Source of the DNA: DASVCN01 sp040905665
Lineage (GTDB): Bacteria > Deinococcota > Deinococci > Deinococcales > Trueperaceae
Length of the DNA stretch: 64,000 nt
Direction: 5' to 3'
NCBI GenBank assembly: GCA_040905665.1
Contig: JBBDRD010000046.1
Coordinates: 14,263 to 78,262, forward strand
Positions 33,496 through 44,164 of this stretch are shown here, in pieces. The notes beneath the pieces were generated by a model. The model did no database searches. It saw nothing but the letters and a program-made list of their open reading frames with translations, and had not been told where the DNA came from. Made by a program: the position numbers and the translations under genes. The stretch's first letter is position 1, and every line of letters starts with the position of its first letter.

Positions 33496-35595
33496 ATGAC
33501 GGTTCCTGCTCTGATGATTGAAAACCTCAGCGTCGCGTACGACCAAGGCGGCCACCTCCAAACGGTCTTGCGCGACATCGATCTCACCATCGAACCGGGG
33601 CAGGCATATGGACTGGTGGGGGAGAGCGGTAGCGGAAAATCGACACTCGCCCTCGCGGCGATGCGCTCCCTGAGCGGGAGCGGGAGAATAGGTGGCGGCA
33701 GCATCGAGCTCGCCGGCGTGAACCTGCTCGACTTGGATCCGGAAGAGATGCGCCTGCTGTGGCGCAGTCGGATCAAGCTGGTGCCTCAAGACGCCGGCTC
33801 CTCGCTCAATCCGCGGCTGAAAGTTGGACGGCAGATCGCCGAGGGACTCGACCTGGTTGGGCGCCAGCGGCAGGCAAGTGTGCATGAACTCCTGGGACGC
33901 GTTGGCTTGGCCGATCCGCTTCGCGTGGCGAACAGTTATCCCCATCAACTGTCGGGTGGCATGCAACAACGAGTGATGATCGCCATGGCGCTCGGTGGAA
34001 CCCCCGAGCTCCTGATCCTGGACGAGCCGACTACCAATCTCGATGTGACGACCGAGGCGACTATCCTCGATCTCGTCAAAGACCTGCTGCGGGAGCGAAA
34101 TACGGCGGTGTTGTACGTGTCGCACAGCCTCGGGGTGGTGGCCCAGCTGTGCGACAGGGTCGCCGTGCTGTATGCCGGCGAGCTCGTCGAGGACGCGACG
34201 GTGGAAGGGCTCTACAACACTCCGCTGCACCCATACACACGCGGTCTGCTGGACAGCGTGCCTCAGATAGGCAAGGACAGGCGGCGCGAGGAGCTGCGAC
34301 CGGTTACCGGCTCCATTCCGGAACCCGGCGCTCTGCCGGCCGGCTGCGTCTTTGCCCCCCGCTGCCCACTCGCCAACGACTTCACTCGCGAGAACCGCCC
34401 GCAGCTTGAGTCGGCCGGGTTGTCACGCCGCGTTCGCTGCCATCGCTGGCAGGAGGTAGCTGAGGGCGCCGTGAGTCCGCGACAGCCGGGACGAGATGCG
34501 GTTCACGCCGGCACTGCCGTCATGGACCGAGCGGGCGAGCTTGTGCTCGAGGTCAGCGAGCTCGAGAAGCGGTTTCCCTTGAGGCGCGGCCTGGGAGAGT
34601 TGATCGCGGGACGACCGGCTGCCGCGGTTAGCGCGGTGGCCGGAGTCGACCTGAGCATCAGGCGCAGACGAACATTGGGTCTGGTAGGTGAGAGCGGCAG
34701 CGGGAAGTCGACGCTGGCGCGCTGCATCATCGGTCTCATTACGCCGACCGGTGGCAGCATGAAGCTGCTCGACATCCCCTTGCAGCCCAGACTCTCACAG
34801 CGCGGCGAGAAGGTGTTGCGGCGCCTGCAGATGGTTTTTCAGAACGCCGACGAAGCCCTCAACCCGTACCTAACAGTGGGCGCGAGCTTGCGCCGTCCAC
34901 TGGAGCGCTTGGCCGGTGCCTCCTCTGCCGATTTGGGGGAGCGACTCGCCGCGTTGCTCGAGGCGGTCCGGCTGAGTACGGATTACGCCGATCGGTACCC
35001 CTCCGAACTCTCTGGAGGCGAGAAGCAACGTGTGGCGATCGCACGCGCCTTCGCCTCGGAACCCGACCTGCTCCTGTTCGACGAGTCGGTCTCCGGACTG
35101 GACGTCTCGGTCCAGGCATCGATACTGAACCTCCTCAGCGGGTTGCAGTTGGAGCGGGAAAGCGCTTACCTCTTCATCTCTCACGACCTGGCGGTGGTGG
35201 GCTACTTGGCCGACGAGATCGCCGTTATCTACCGCGGCCAGCTGATGGAAACCGGTCCTACGGACGCCGTCTTTGAGCCCCCCTACCACCCGTACACGGA
35301 AGCGCTGCTTTCGGCCATCCCGCTGCTTGACCCGACGGTTAGGAAGGAGCGGATTCGACTTCGTGGGGAGAATGGCGCGCCCGCCGGCTCTTCGACCGAC
35401 GCTCCCGGAGGCTGTCCCTTTCATACCCGCTGCCCTCGTTTCCTCGGCGCGATCTGCGTGAACGAAGATCCGCCCTGGCAGGAGCACGAGAGCGGCAAGC
35501 GCATTTACTGTCATATCCCGCTTGCAGAGCTGGAACTAATGCAGGAGCGGCCTGTTGCGTCTAGTAGCAGGAGCGGGACTGAGCTAGATGACTAG
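33496..35595 (+). CDS. Fused dual ABC ATPase, DppD-DppF-like
   Basis: A 699-residue chain with two ATP-binding cassettes. The first (about 1-330) has Walker A GESGSGKST, signature LSGGMQQRV and Walker B LLILDEPT. The second (about 345-699) has Walker A GESGSGKST, signature LSGGEKQRV and LLLFDESV. Each cassette ends in the oligopeptide-type extension with a CPxxxxC-like cluster (FAPRCPLAN, FHTRCPRFLG). In most systems DppD and DppF are separate; here they are one protein. The stop overlaps the next permease start by 8 bp. Confidence 0.9.
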   Translation: MTVPALMIENLSVAYDQGGHLQTVLRDIDLTIEPGQAYGLVGESGSGKSTLALAAMRSLSGSGRIGGGSIELAGVNLLDLDPEEMRLLWRSRIKLVPQDAGSSLNPRLKVGRQIAEGLDLVGRQRQASVHELLGRVGLADPLRVANSYPHQLSGGMQQRVMIAMALGGTPELLILDEPTTNLDVTTEATILDLVKDLLRERNTAVLYVSHSLGVVAQLCDRVAVLYAGELVEDATVEGLYNTPLHPYTRGLLDSVPQIGKDRRREELRPVTGSIPEPGALPAGCVFAPRCPLANDFTRENRPQLESAGLSRRVRCHRWQEVAEGAVSPRQPGRDAVHAGTAVMDRAGELVLEVSELEKRFPLRRGLGELIAGRPAAAVSAVAGVDLSIRRRRTLGLVGESGSGKSTLARCIIGLITPTGGSMKLLDIPLQPRLSQRGEKVLRRLQMVFQNADEALNPYLTVGASLRRPLERLAGASSADLGERLAALLEAVRLSTDYADRYPSELSGGEKQRVAIARAFASEPDLLLFDESVSGLDVSVQASILNLLSGLQLERESAYLFISHDLAVVGYLADEIAVIYRGQLMETGPTDAVFEPPYHPYTEALLSAIPLLDPTVRKERIRLRGENGAPAGSSTDAPGGCPFHTRCPRFLGAICVNEDPPWQEHESGKRIYCHIPLAELELMQERPVASSSRSGTELDD

Positions 35596-36532
35596 ATATC
35601 TCCTCAGACGCCTGGGCTTTCTGTTGCTCACGCTCCTCTTGACCTCACTCACGATCTTCGTCATCACGCAGTTCTTGCCTGGCGACGTTGCCCGCATCAT
35701 CCTGGGACGCGAAGCAGGTGAGGCGGCGCTCGAGAACCTCAGGAATCAACTCGGGCTCGACCGTGCCCTGCCGGTGCAGTACCTCGACTGGTTGGGCAGC
35801 TTCATCCGGGGAGATTGGGGGAGATCGTTCGCCTCGGGCCAGGAGATTCGGCCGCTGGTGGTGGAGCGCCTGGTCAACTCTCTTATGCTGGCCGCGCTCA
35901 CGCTGGCTATCGCGGTCCCGGCCGCCATTGTCCTGGGAGTGGTTGCTGCGTTGAACGAGAACAAGCCGCTCGACAGCCTGATAAGTGTTGGCTCACTGTC
36001 GGTGGTGGGGCTGCCGGAGTTCGTGACCGGCCTGGTGCTCATCCAACTGCTGGCGTTCGAACTCCGTCTCTTTCCGGCCAATTCCTCCATTCGTCCCGAA
36101 GCCGGCTTCTTCGAAGCGCTACCCATGCTCATCTTGCCGGCGCTTACCGCGACGTTGGTTCTGCTGGCCTATATAGCGCGCTTGACACGGGCCAGCGTCC
36201 TGGAAGAGCTCAAGAAACCGTACGTGAGAACCGCGACGCTCAAAGGCATCCCGTGCCGCGAAGTGATGTACCGCCACGTGCTGGGGAACGCGCTACTGCC
36301 CACCATCACGGTGGTAGCCATCAGCTTCGGGTGGCTGATCAGTGGTTTGATCGTGGTCGAGAACGTTTTCAACTACCCGGGCCTAGGCAGCTTGCTCACC
36401 TTCGCCATCGACCGGCGCGACCTGCCACTCTTGCAGGCGATTACCATGGTGGCCGTGCTCGGCTTTGCGCTCGCGAACCTCGTTGCCGACCTGCTCTACG
36501 CCTATCTCAACCCCCGAATTCGGCTTGGCTAG
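35588..36532 (+). CDS. ABC transporter permease, DppB-like
   Basis: A 314-residue permease of the DppB/OppB type with six membrane helices. The N-terminal YLLRRLGFLLLTLLLTSLTIFVITQFLPGD and the C-terminal GLIVVENVFNYPGLGSLL are family hallmarks. The coupling loop lies at VRTATLKGIPCREVMYRH. It is unusual in being the last gene, after the ATPases; DppB normally comes before DppC. The 8-bp overlap with the ATPase gene implies coupling. Confidence 0.9.
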   Translation: MTRYLLRRLGFLLLTLLLTSLTIFVITQFLPGDVARIILGREAGEAALENLRNQLGLDRALPVQYLDWLGSFIRGDWGRSFASGQEIRPLVVERLVNSLMLAALTLAIAVPAAIVLGVVAALNENKPLDSLISVGSLSVVGLPEFVTGLVLIQLLAFELRLFPANSSIRPEAGFFEALPMLILPALTATLVLLAYIARLTRASVLEELKKPYVRTATLKGIPCREVMYRHVLGNALLPTITVVAISFGWLISGLIVVENVFNYPGLGSLLTFAIDRRDLPLLQAITMVAVLGFALANLVADLLYAYLNPRIRLG

Positions 36533-36618
36533 CAGAAGACCCTGCGTGATCTCGAAAGCGGGTCTCGGGGACCTCCGGGCATAGGAGGACTCTGCAAATC
36601 AGTTTTACCGGGTTAAAC

Positions 36619-37014
36619 TCACCAGACGGTTTTCAAGCTCTCGAAGGTAGTGAAGGCGGGATCCCGTGTAACGAGCGGGATCTTTAGCTCTAGTGCCTGT
36701 GCAGCCAGGACTCGATCAAAGGGATCCTGATGGGCGCTGGCTAGGGTGGCCACTCTCAGTGCGTGTGAACATGTCATCGGCAATTCCTCGAAGCCATACT
36801 TAACCAGGCTCGCCTCGTAGTCGAGAACCAACACTTCCGCCTGAGGGAGCTTTCCCAATCGGTACTTGATTGCGATCTCCAACGCGCTTACGGCGGAAAC
36901 GAGAACACGATTCCCGCGGTCCCGCATCGCCTGCATTGCCAACTCTGACAGCTTTGCCGGCGCAAGGTCGAACCAGAGTAACGCGTGAGTGTCGAGCAGG
37001 ATAGGACCGGTCAA
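36619..37014 (-). CDS. VapC-like PIN-domain toxin
   Basis: A 131-residue PIN-domain ribonuclease toxin. The acidic metal-binding residues are visible: Asp8 in LLDTHALLW, Glu in SALEIAIK, Asp in HQDPFDRVLAAQA and Asp in VTRDPAF. Its start overlaps the antitoxin stop as ATGA, the usual antitoxin-first coupling. Targets of such toxins are RNAs, often tRNA, but not predictable here. Confidence 0.9.
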   Translation of the reverse strand: MTGPILLDTHALLWFDLAPAKLSELAMQAMRDRGNRVLVSAVSALEIAIKYRLGKLPQAEVLVLDYEASLVKYGFEELPMTCSHALRVATLASAHQDPFDRVLAAQALELKIPLVTRDPAFTTFESLKTVW

Positions 37015-37286
37015 GTCGATGAGTCGTCTGGAAAGAGCTTAGTGTCCCAGAGATCGAGCTCTTCGCGGCTCATCGGTCTCAGGGACTCCTCCACGAATGC
37101 GTCGGTTACTTCTTGGGAGGGGAGAATGTGTAGGCCCACTGGACGTAGACCGGCGGCGTCCTCAAAGGGAATGAGCCTGGCCACCGGCACGCCATTGCGT
37201 GCGAAGACGATGTCCTCACCTTGCATCGCGAGTCGGACGAGTTCCGACAATGAACTCTTCGCTTCATGCATATTGACTTTTCGCAT
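37011..37286 (-). CDS. Phd/YefM-type antitoxin
   Basis: A 91-residue antitoxin. The N-terminal MRKVNMHEAKSSLSELVRLA and EDIVFARNGVPVARLIPF match the Phd/YefM DNA-binding fold. The acidic C-terminal tail (REELDLWDTKLFPDD) is the probable toxin-wrapping segment. A longer frame from 37424 is unlikely because it would run through the operator; ATG at 37286 follows GGGAGCG. The palindromic site at 37300-37328 just upstream is the expected autoregulatory target. Confidence 0.88.
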   Translation of the reverse strand: MRKVNMHEAKSSLSELVRLAMQGEDIVFARNGVPVARLIPFEDAAGLRPVGLHILPSQEVTDAFVEESLRPMSREELDLWDTKLFPDDSST

Positions 37287-37299
37287 CACGCTCCCTCCT

Positions 37300-37328
37300 T
37301 TAGCTAAACATAGCATGTTCTTAGCTAA
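37300..37328. promoter_or_regulatory. Palindromic operator of the toxin-antitoxin operon
   Basis: Two copies of the self-palindrome TTAGCTAA (37300-37307 and 37321-37328) flank a central palindrome AACAT-AGC-ATGTT (37307-37319). The site lies 14 bp upstream of the antitoxin ATG. Phd-type antitoxins repress their own operon by binding such repeats, so this is the likely target; binding is inferred. Confidence 0.7.
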
Positions 37329-37375
37329 CGTAGAGCAGCCGTGTGGAGGGTGTCGCTTTAGCCCCAGATGCACAT

Positions 37376-37416
37376 GAGAAAAACAATCGGGCGGAGCACG
37401 CGTTACACTCCACCCG
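37376..37416 (-). terminator. Rho-independent terminator of hppA
   Basis: On the minus strand a 9-bp stem, CGGGTGGAG pairing with CTCCGCCCG through one G-U pair, encloses an 11-nt loop. It is followed by ATTGTTTTTCTC. It lies 24 bp after the hppA stop, in the right orientation and with a T-tract. Confidence 0.85.
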
Positions 37417-37439
37417 AAAGGCAATTTTCTCTGTGAGGA

Positions 37440-39521
37440 CTACAGCAGAATGCCACCGACCGAGGCGATGACGGCTGCGAAGAGCAGCGCTACCGTGTTG
37501 ATCACCTTGATGAGAGGGTTGATCGAGGGGCCCGCGGTGTCCTTGTACGGATCGCCCACCGTGTCGCCCACGACCGACGCGGTGTGGGCATCGGAGCCCT
37601 TGCCGCCGTAGTTGCCGTCCTCGATGTACTTTTTGGCGTTGTCCCAAGCGCCGCCGCCGTTGGACATCATCAGCGCCATCATCAGGCCCGAAGCGATGAC
37701 CCCGATGAGTAGTCCGCCCAGGGCGAGGGGCCCGAACAAGAATCCGACGATCAGCGGAGCAGTAACTGCCAGCACTCCCGGCAGTACCAGTTCGCGCAGC
37801 GCTGCGGCGGTGACGATGTCCACCGCTCGGCCGTAATCGGGCTTGGCGGTGCGCTCCATGATTCCCGGAATCTCACGAAACTGCCTGCGTACCTCTTCGA
37901 TGACGCTGCCGGCGGCCTTGCCCACCGATTCCATGAGCATTGCGCTGAACAGGAAGGGCAGCATGGCGCCGATGAGGAGGCCCACTAGCACGATCGGATC
38001 GTTAAGTAGAAATCCCTCCTGCAGGTCGAGCCGCTCGGCGTAGTCGGCGAACAACACCAGGGCCGCCAGCGCCGCCGAACCTATCGCGTAGCCCTTGGTC
38101 ACCGCCTTGGTGGTGTTGCCAACGGCGTCCAGGGCGTCGGTGTTCTGGCGTACCTCGTCCGGCAGGTCGGCCATCTCGGCGATACCGCCGGCGTTATCGG
38201 TAATGGGGCCGTATGTGTCCATCGCGACGATCATTCCCGTAACCGAGAGCATGGCGACCGCGGCGATGGCGATCCCGTAGAGGCCGGCCAGAGTGAAGGC
38301 GACGAAGGTGGCGAGCACCAGCACGATTACCGGCCAGGCGGTGGATTGCATACCTACCGCGAGACCGCTGATGATGTTGGTGGCGGCGCCGGTTTCCGAC
38401 GCCTTGGCGACCCGCTGGACGGGGGCGAAGCGGGTGCCGGTGTAGTACTCGGTGATGAACATGATCAGCAGTGTGACGACGATCCCGACAACGCTGGCGC
38501 CGAAGATGCTCCAGGCGTTACCGGCGCTGGGCAGGACCGAGAAGTCGAAGGTGCGGAACATCAGCAGGGTGGCGAACAGGAAGCCCACGACGCTCAGTGC
38601 GGCGCTGGCGAACACTCCCCGGTACAGGGCCGACATGATTCCGCCGTCGGAGCCCAGGCGCACGAAGGCCACGCCGATGATAGAGGCGATGATGGCTATC
38701 GCTCCCAGAACCAGCGGGTAGACGACCAACGCCGACACCGCCTCAGTCGTGGGCAGCAGATAACCCAGGAAGATGGCGCCAATGGCGGTTACCGCGTAGG
38801 TCTCGAAGAGGTCGGCCCCCATGCCGGCGCAATCGCCCACGTTATCGCCCACGTTATCGGCGATTACCGCCGGATTACGAGGGTCGTCCTCGGGGATGCC
38901 GGCTTCGACTTTACCGACGAGATCGGCGCCTACGTCGGCAGCCTTGGTATAGATTCCGCCGCCCACCCGGGCGAAGAGCGAGATGAGGCTGGCGCCGAAG
39001 GCGAAGCCCACGAGCGGCTCGACCGGGTTGGGCAGATCGAGCACCACGAAGAAGAGCCAGAAGAATCCGGCCACGCCCAGCAGCGCCAAACCGGCCACGG
39101 CGAGGCCGGCGACGGCGCCCCCGTTGAACGCTATCCGCAGCGCTCCCTCTAGACCACTTCTAGCTGCCTGGGCAACGCGCACGTTGGCCCTAACTGCGAT
39201 ATTCATGCCGATGTAGCCGCTAATTGTCGAGAAGAGGGCGCCCACAGTGAAGCCGGCAGTCGTCCACCACCACTGGGTAGCCTGCTCACCGCTGCTGGCG
39301 AAGGCGATGATCGCGAAGACCGCGATTATCACCACGGCGACGTAGAGAATCGTCCGGTACTGGCGGTTCATATAGGCGGAGGCCCCGGCGCGTACGGCGT
39401 CAGAGATCTCCACCATGGCCTGGTTGCCCGTTTCGGCACTGACGATTCGCTGCGCGATCACACCGGCTGCAATCAGTGCGGCAATCGCAGCCAGGGGTAT
39501 CAGAATGATGAGTCCGTCCAT
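37440..39521 (-). CDS. hppA: Membrane-bound H+-translocating pyrophosphatase, K+-independent
   Basis: A 693-residue integral membrane pyrophosphatase that couples PPi hydrolysis to ion pumping. The substrate-binding signatures GGGIYTKAADVGADLVGKVE and DNVGDNVGDCAGMGADLFE are intact, as is the C-terminal DAHTASVVGDTVGDPYKDT. The diagnostic segment reads GNTTKAVTKG; a lysine at that position marks K+-independent, proton-pumping enzymes, where K+-dependent ones have alanine. About 16 membrane helices are expected. ATG follows GGAGGGCTA. A strong terminator lies downstream. It would salvage energy from biosynthetic PPi. Confidence 0.95.
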   Translation of the reverse strand: MDGLIILIPLAAIAALIAAGVIAQRIVSAETGNQAMVEISDAVRAGASAYMNRQYRTILYVAVVIIAVFAIIAFASSGEQATQWWWTTAGFTVGALFSTISGYIGMNIAVRANVRVAQAARSGLEGALRIAFNGGAVAGLAVAGLALLGVAGFFWLFFVVLDLPNPVEPLVGFAFGASLISLFARVGGGIYTKAADVGADLVGKVEAGIPEDDPRNPAVIADNVGDNVGDCAGMGADLFETYAVTAIGAIFLGYLLPTTEAVSALVVYPLVLGAIAIIASIIGVAFVRLGSDGGIMSALYRGVFASAALSVVGFLFATLLMFRTFDFSVLPSAGNAWSIFGASVVGIVVTLLIMFITEYYTGTRFAPVQRVAKASETGAATNIISGLAVGMQSTAWPVIVLVLATFVAFTLAGLYGIAIAAVAMLSVTGMIVAMDTYGPITDNAGGIAEMADLPDEVRQNTDALDAVGNTTKAVTKGYAIGSAALAALVLFADYAERLDLQEGFLLNDPIVLVGLLIGAMLPFLFSAMLMESVGKAAGSVIEEVRRQFREIPGIMERTAKPDYGRAVDIVTAAALRELVLPGVLAVTAPLIVGFLFGPLALGGLLIGVIASGLMMALMMSNGGGAWDNAKKYIEDGNYGGKGSDAHTASVVGDTVGDPYKDTAGPSINPLIKVINTVALLFAAVIASVGGILL

Positions 39522-39579
39522 TAGCCCTCCTGAGGCTCGCGTCCTGGCGAGCGATTCGCCGTGAACGCAATTCCCGAGA

Positions 39580-39601
39580 TTCTAACACGCTTCTAACACG
39601 C
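39580..39601. repeat. 11-bp tandem duplication between hppA and pgm
   Basis: TTCTAACACGC occurs twice in tandem (39580-39590, 39591-39601), followed by a degenerate third start (TTCTC). It lies in the divergent promoter region of hppA and pgm. Confidence 0.9.
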
Positions 39602-39727
39602 TTCTCATGGTGTTTTGGCCGCGCCTCCTCGTGTCCCGCGTGCATCCAGCTAGTCCTCGAGCAGTGCCCTGCGGTGTTAATGTAATGGCCCATTAGATGC
39701 CCCCGAGCGTCTAGGAGGCTAGAACCG

Positions 39728-41380
<1,653 letters not shown>

Positions 41381-41574
41381 CCCGTTCTTCTCGCCCGTCG
41401 GGCGATAGGCGCCGAGGGTCAATCTTGCGGCACGGTCTCGAGGCTCTGTCTCGCGGCACGGCCTCGCACTAATATGACTTCGGAGGTCAAGACTGTGCCA
41501 TGTTCCCTACCATCAGATACGCCCGGGTGCATTATGTTGGAACAATGCACTTGAATCAACATCGCGGGGTAGGG

Positions 41575-41826
41575 ATGGGGCAGAACATGCGGTTCAGCGA
41601 CATCGTAATAGACGACCCTGCCATCAGCATGGCCGCAAAGGGCGTCTTCGCTACATTGGGCCTCATGGGCAACAGCTGTTCGATAACCGAGCTGGTCGAG
41701 CGCACCAGCGACAAGCAGCAGCAGTTGCGTGCTGCATTGGGCGAGCTCGAGCGGGCCAGGTACGTCAAAATAGCGGACGGCATGGTGAGCGTTCAGAGTG
41801 CCGGCAGTTTTGGCGTCGTGAAGTGA
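41575..41826 (+). CDS. Small winged-helix-like protein
   Basis: About 83 residues starting MGQNMRFSDIVIDDPAIS. The segment AKGVFATLGLMGNSCSITEL and RAALGELERARYVKIADG looks like a helix-turn-helix domain of the kind seen in phage and replication-related regulators. An upstream frame reaches 41500, but ATG at 41575 is preceded by GGGGTAGGG. A palindromic element (TGCATT...AATGCA, 41528-41549) lies just upstream and could be an operator. Function unknown. Confidence 0.6.
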   Translation: MGQNMRFSDIVIDDPAISMAAKGVFATLGLMGNSCSITELVERTSDKQQQLRAALGELERARYVKIADGMVSVQSAGSFGVVK

Positions 41827-41832
41827 CCCTAC

Positions 41833-41889
41833 TTCTAGAGTCTGGCTTCTAGAGTCTGGCTTCTAGAGTCTGACTTCTTAGAGTCTGAC
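41833..41889. repeat. Four 14-15 bp tandem repeats between convergent genes
   Basis: Units begin at 41833, 41847, 41861 and 41875, with consensus TTCTAGAGTCTGGC; the last two read TGAC and the fourth has one inserted T. The array fills the gap between two convergent genes and the last unit covers the stop of the minus-strand gene, contributing its final codons. Confidence 0.93.
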
Positions 41890-42207
41890 GAACGACTCCA
41901 CGTCGAGCACGAACACGATGGCGCCGCCAACCGGCACCTCGACAGGAGGTCCGGCGAAGGTAGCCTCGGGCGCATGGAAAGGGCTTCCGCCAGGAATCAC
42001 CCTTGTTCTCTCGCGGCAGGTGTCATGGATGATCTCCTTCACCTGCTCAACGTCGGTGTTTTCGACGCCCACCAGCAGAGTAGTGTTGCCCTCCCGGAGG
42101 AAGCCACCGGTCGACGCGAGTTTGGTCGACTGAAAGCCTCCTTCGTTGAGCGCCTGCTGTAGACGACCCACATCGGCGTCCTGCACTATGGTCAACAGCA
42201 ATTTCAT
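41878..42207 (-). CDS. Cyclic-di-AMP receptor-like protein, PstA/DarA family
   Basis: A 109-residue PII-like protein of the YaaQ/DarA/PstA family (formerly DUF970). The N-terminal MKLLLTIVQDADVGRLQQAL and GFLREGNTTLLVGVE match the family core, and the loop before VPVGGAIVFVLDV ends the fold. Characterised members bind cyclic-di-AMP as trimers. No cyclase gene is in the window. Its last codons lie within the 14-bp tandem repeat array. Confidence 0.88.
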   Translation of the reverse strand: MKLLLTIVQDADVGRLQQALNEGGFQSTKLASTGGFLREGNTTLLVGVENTDVEQVKEIIHDTCRERTRVIPGGSPFHAPEATFAGPPVEVPVGGAIVFVLDVESFVRL

Positions 42208-42248
42208 ATTGCCGTCATGGTAGCACGAGCGTCACTTTAGAAGTGAGG

Positions 42249-43601
42249 TCAGTCCGCAGCAGCTACGGGACTAAGCACCGTCCGGCCCTGCCAGAGCATG
42301 AGCAGAAGTGCGAGCGACAGTATCGCCCCGAGCCAGCTCATCACCCCGAACCCCGCCGCGGCATAGACCACCCCGCTCAGCAGCGAGGCCAGCGCCGCCG
42401 GAATTCCCACCAGGAGGTCGTTCACCCCCTGCATTTGCGCGCGCTCATTTGGCGACAGATGGTCCGAGAGCAGCACAGAGCCTCCCACGTAGCACAGGTT
42501 CCAGCCGAAGCCGAGCAGGAAGAGGGAGGCCATCATCGGTAGCAGGGCCACTGAGGGGATCGAGCCCAGGCAGCCCAGGAACAGGCCCGCCGCTCCCAGG
42601 GCCAACGTTGGGCGTCTCCCCCAGGTGTCGGCCAACCGGCCCGAGATGGGGGAGACGCCGAACATCCCAAGTGTATGAGCCCCGATGACGAGGGAGATCG
42701 AGTCGAGCCCGTGGGCGTGATCGAACATGTGCAGCGAGGTCATCCCCATGACCATCACCATTACGACGTAGGCGCCAATCGTTATTAGGATCGCGGTTTG
42801 CACCCCCCGATCACGGGCCAATTCCCGTAGGGGTCGTGCTGGGGCGCTTGGGGCGCCGCTATCTTCGAGCGCGTCCACAAGTGCTGCGATCACTTTCGGC
42901 TCGGGGCGCAGGAAGAGCATGATCACAGCGGCGCCCGCGGCGAACAGTACGGCACCGGCCAGGTACGGGCCGGCCAGTTCGCCCAGGCCCAGCCAGCTGG
43001 TGAGACGAGCTGAGGGAGTGACAAGAAGCGGCCCTAGCACCGACCCAACAGTGCCGCCCAAGACCACCATGGCGACCGCCCGGCCGCGGCGGGCGCGAGG
43101 ATTTACCTCGGCTGCAGTGAAGCGGCTGAGGCGGAACGCCGCCTGCCCCGAACCCATCACGATCAGGGCCAGGATCAGCAGTGGAAATGAGTCGAGCGCG
43201 GCTGCGGCGACACTCCCAAGTGCGCCCAGGGAGCCTATGAGCACCGCGATCGAGAGACCCCAGCGGCGACCGATTCGGTCGGTAGCCAACGACCAAGGGA
43301 GAGCGCTAAGGGCCGCTCCCAGCTGAAACACGCCGGCTGGAACGCCGGCCAAAACCGGTCTACCGCTAAGTTGGGCACCCACGATCGCAGCAACTGTGAG
43401 TCCGGCGATCACCCCGGCCGAGCCGAGGCCCTGAACGGCGAACAGCGCGTTGGTTATCGAACGGGCTCGCCGCTCCAGCTCCGTCTGCTCCATGGCGTAG
43501 AGCGTATCCCAATCGAGGGCTGGAGGTGCATCCGTTTCGCGGGGCACGTGCATTGGTACTGCCGGCCGATTCACCTCGGCGCTAGACTTGCCCTGCTGCA
43601 C
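42249..43601 (-). CDS. Major facilitator superfamily transporter
   Basis: Up to 450 residues with twelve membrane segments. Motif A appears as SLATDRIGRRWGLSIAVL after helix 2, and SGRLADTWGRRPTLALGAAGL after helix 8. The start is uncertain: a frame reaches 43601, while ATG codons at 43553 and 43493 are also possible and none has a good ribosome site. Substrate unknown. It is divergent from the small membrane gene at 43636. Confidence 0.82.
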   Translation of the reverse strand: MQQGKSSAEVNRPAVPMHVPRETDAPPALDWDTLYAMEQTELERRARSITNALFAVQGLGSAGVIAGLTVAAIVGAQLSGRPVLAGVPAGVFQLGAALSALPWSLATDRIGRRWGLSIAVLIGSLGALGSVAAAALDSFPLLILALIVMGSGQAAFRLSRFTAAEVNPRARRGRAVAMVVLGGTVGSVLGPLLVTPSARLTSWLGLGELAGPYLAGAVLFAAGAAVIMLFLRPEPKVIAALVDALEDSGAPSAPARPLRELARDRGVQTAILITIGAYVVMVMVMGMTSLHMFDHAHGLDSISLVIGAHTLGMFGVSPISGRLADTWGRRPTLALGAAGLFLGCLGSIPSVALLPMMASLFLLGFGWNLCYVGGSVLLSDHLSPNERAQMQGVNDLLVGIPAALASLLSGVVYAAAGFGVMSWLGAILSLALLLMLWQGRTVLSPVAAAD

Positions 43602-43635
43602 CCGCGACTGGCAGCGTCAACCGGAATGGAGGGCG

Positions 43636-44154
43636 ATGTCACCCGAGCAAGAGATCCCACAGCCCCCCGAAGCACCACAGATCGAGCGGCGCATCAATCT
43701 CTCGCGAGACCAGCTCATCGGGATCCCGATACTCGTGCTCATTCCCCTCCTCGCCCTGTTTGGCGTCTTCGGCGTGAGCGAGAGCCGCGGCACGCGAGAA
43801 GGGGAGTCGGTGGCGCTGGCCGTCGAGTACTCGAGCCGTACTCGACTCAGGGCCGCCCACAGTCTGGTCATCGAGGTGACAAACCGGCTCGACCGGCCCC
43901 TTACCGGAGTGGTGGTAGAAGTCGACCGAAACTACGTCGAGAAGTTCTCGCAGGCGACCTTCACGCCCTCGGCTTCAACCGTCAACGAAACCGCCTATCG
44001 AGTCGACCTGGACCCCATTCCCGCCTCAGCCACCCGAGTGGTTACCGTCGATCTCAAGCCGGTCCGCTACTGGAGCCATAGCGGCACTGTGACGGTATCG
44101 GCAACCGAGTCCAACGAGGTCGAGTTCGAGTTCGCGACCTTCGTGTTCCCGTAG
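43636..44154 (+). CDS. Single-pass membrane protein with beta-rich domain
   Basis: A 172-residue protein. A charged, proline-rich N-terminus and one membrane helix (LIGIPILVLIPLLALFGVFG) precede an extracytoplasmic beta-sandwich-like domain with SLVIEVTNRLDRPLTGVVVEV and RVVTVDLKP. No family is recognised. ATG follows GGAGG. It lies 10 bp before the DUF421 gene and is probably cotranscribed. Confidence 0.72.
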   Translation: MSPEQEIPQPPEAPQIERRINLSRDQLIGIPILVLIPLLALFGVFGVSESRGTREGESVALAVEYSSRTRLRAAHSLVIEVTNRLDRPLTGVVVEVDRNYVEKFSQATFTPSASTVNETAYRVDLDPIPASATRVVTVDLKPVRYWSHSGTVTVSATESNEVEFEFATFVFP

Positions 44155-44164
44155 GAGGGGGCGT

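Noticed and set aside
38845..38875. Apparent direct repeat TCGCCCACGTTA in hppA
   Set aside because: It encodes the conserved DNVGDNVGD motif of pyrophosphatases, so it is functional rather than a new tandem duplication.
38346..39152. Plus-strand open frame of 268 codons opposite hppA
   Set aside because: Antisense to a highly conserved pyrophosphatase; Gly/Glu-rich artefact of its codons.
41398..41415. Short hairpin CGCCCGTCGGGCG after pgm as a terminator
   Set aside because: The stem is short and no T-tract follows, so termination cannot be claimed.
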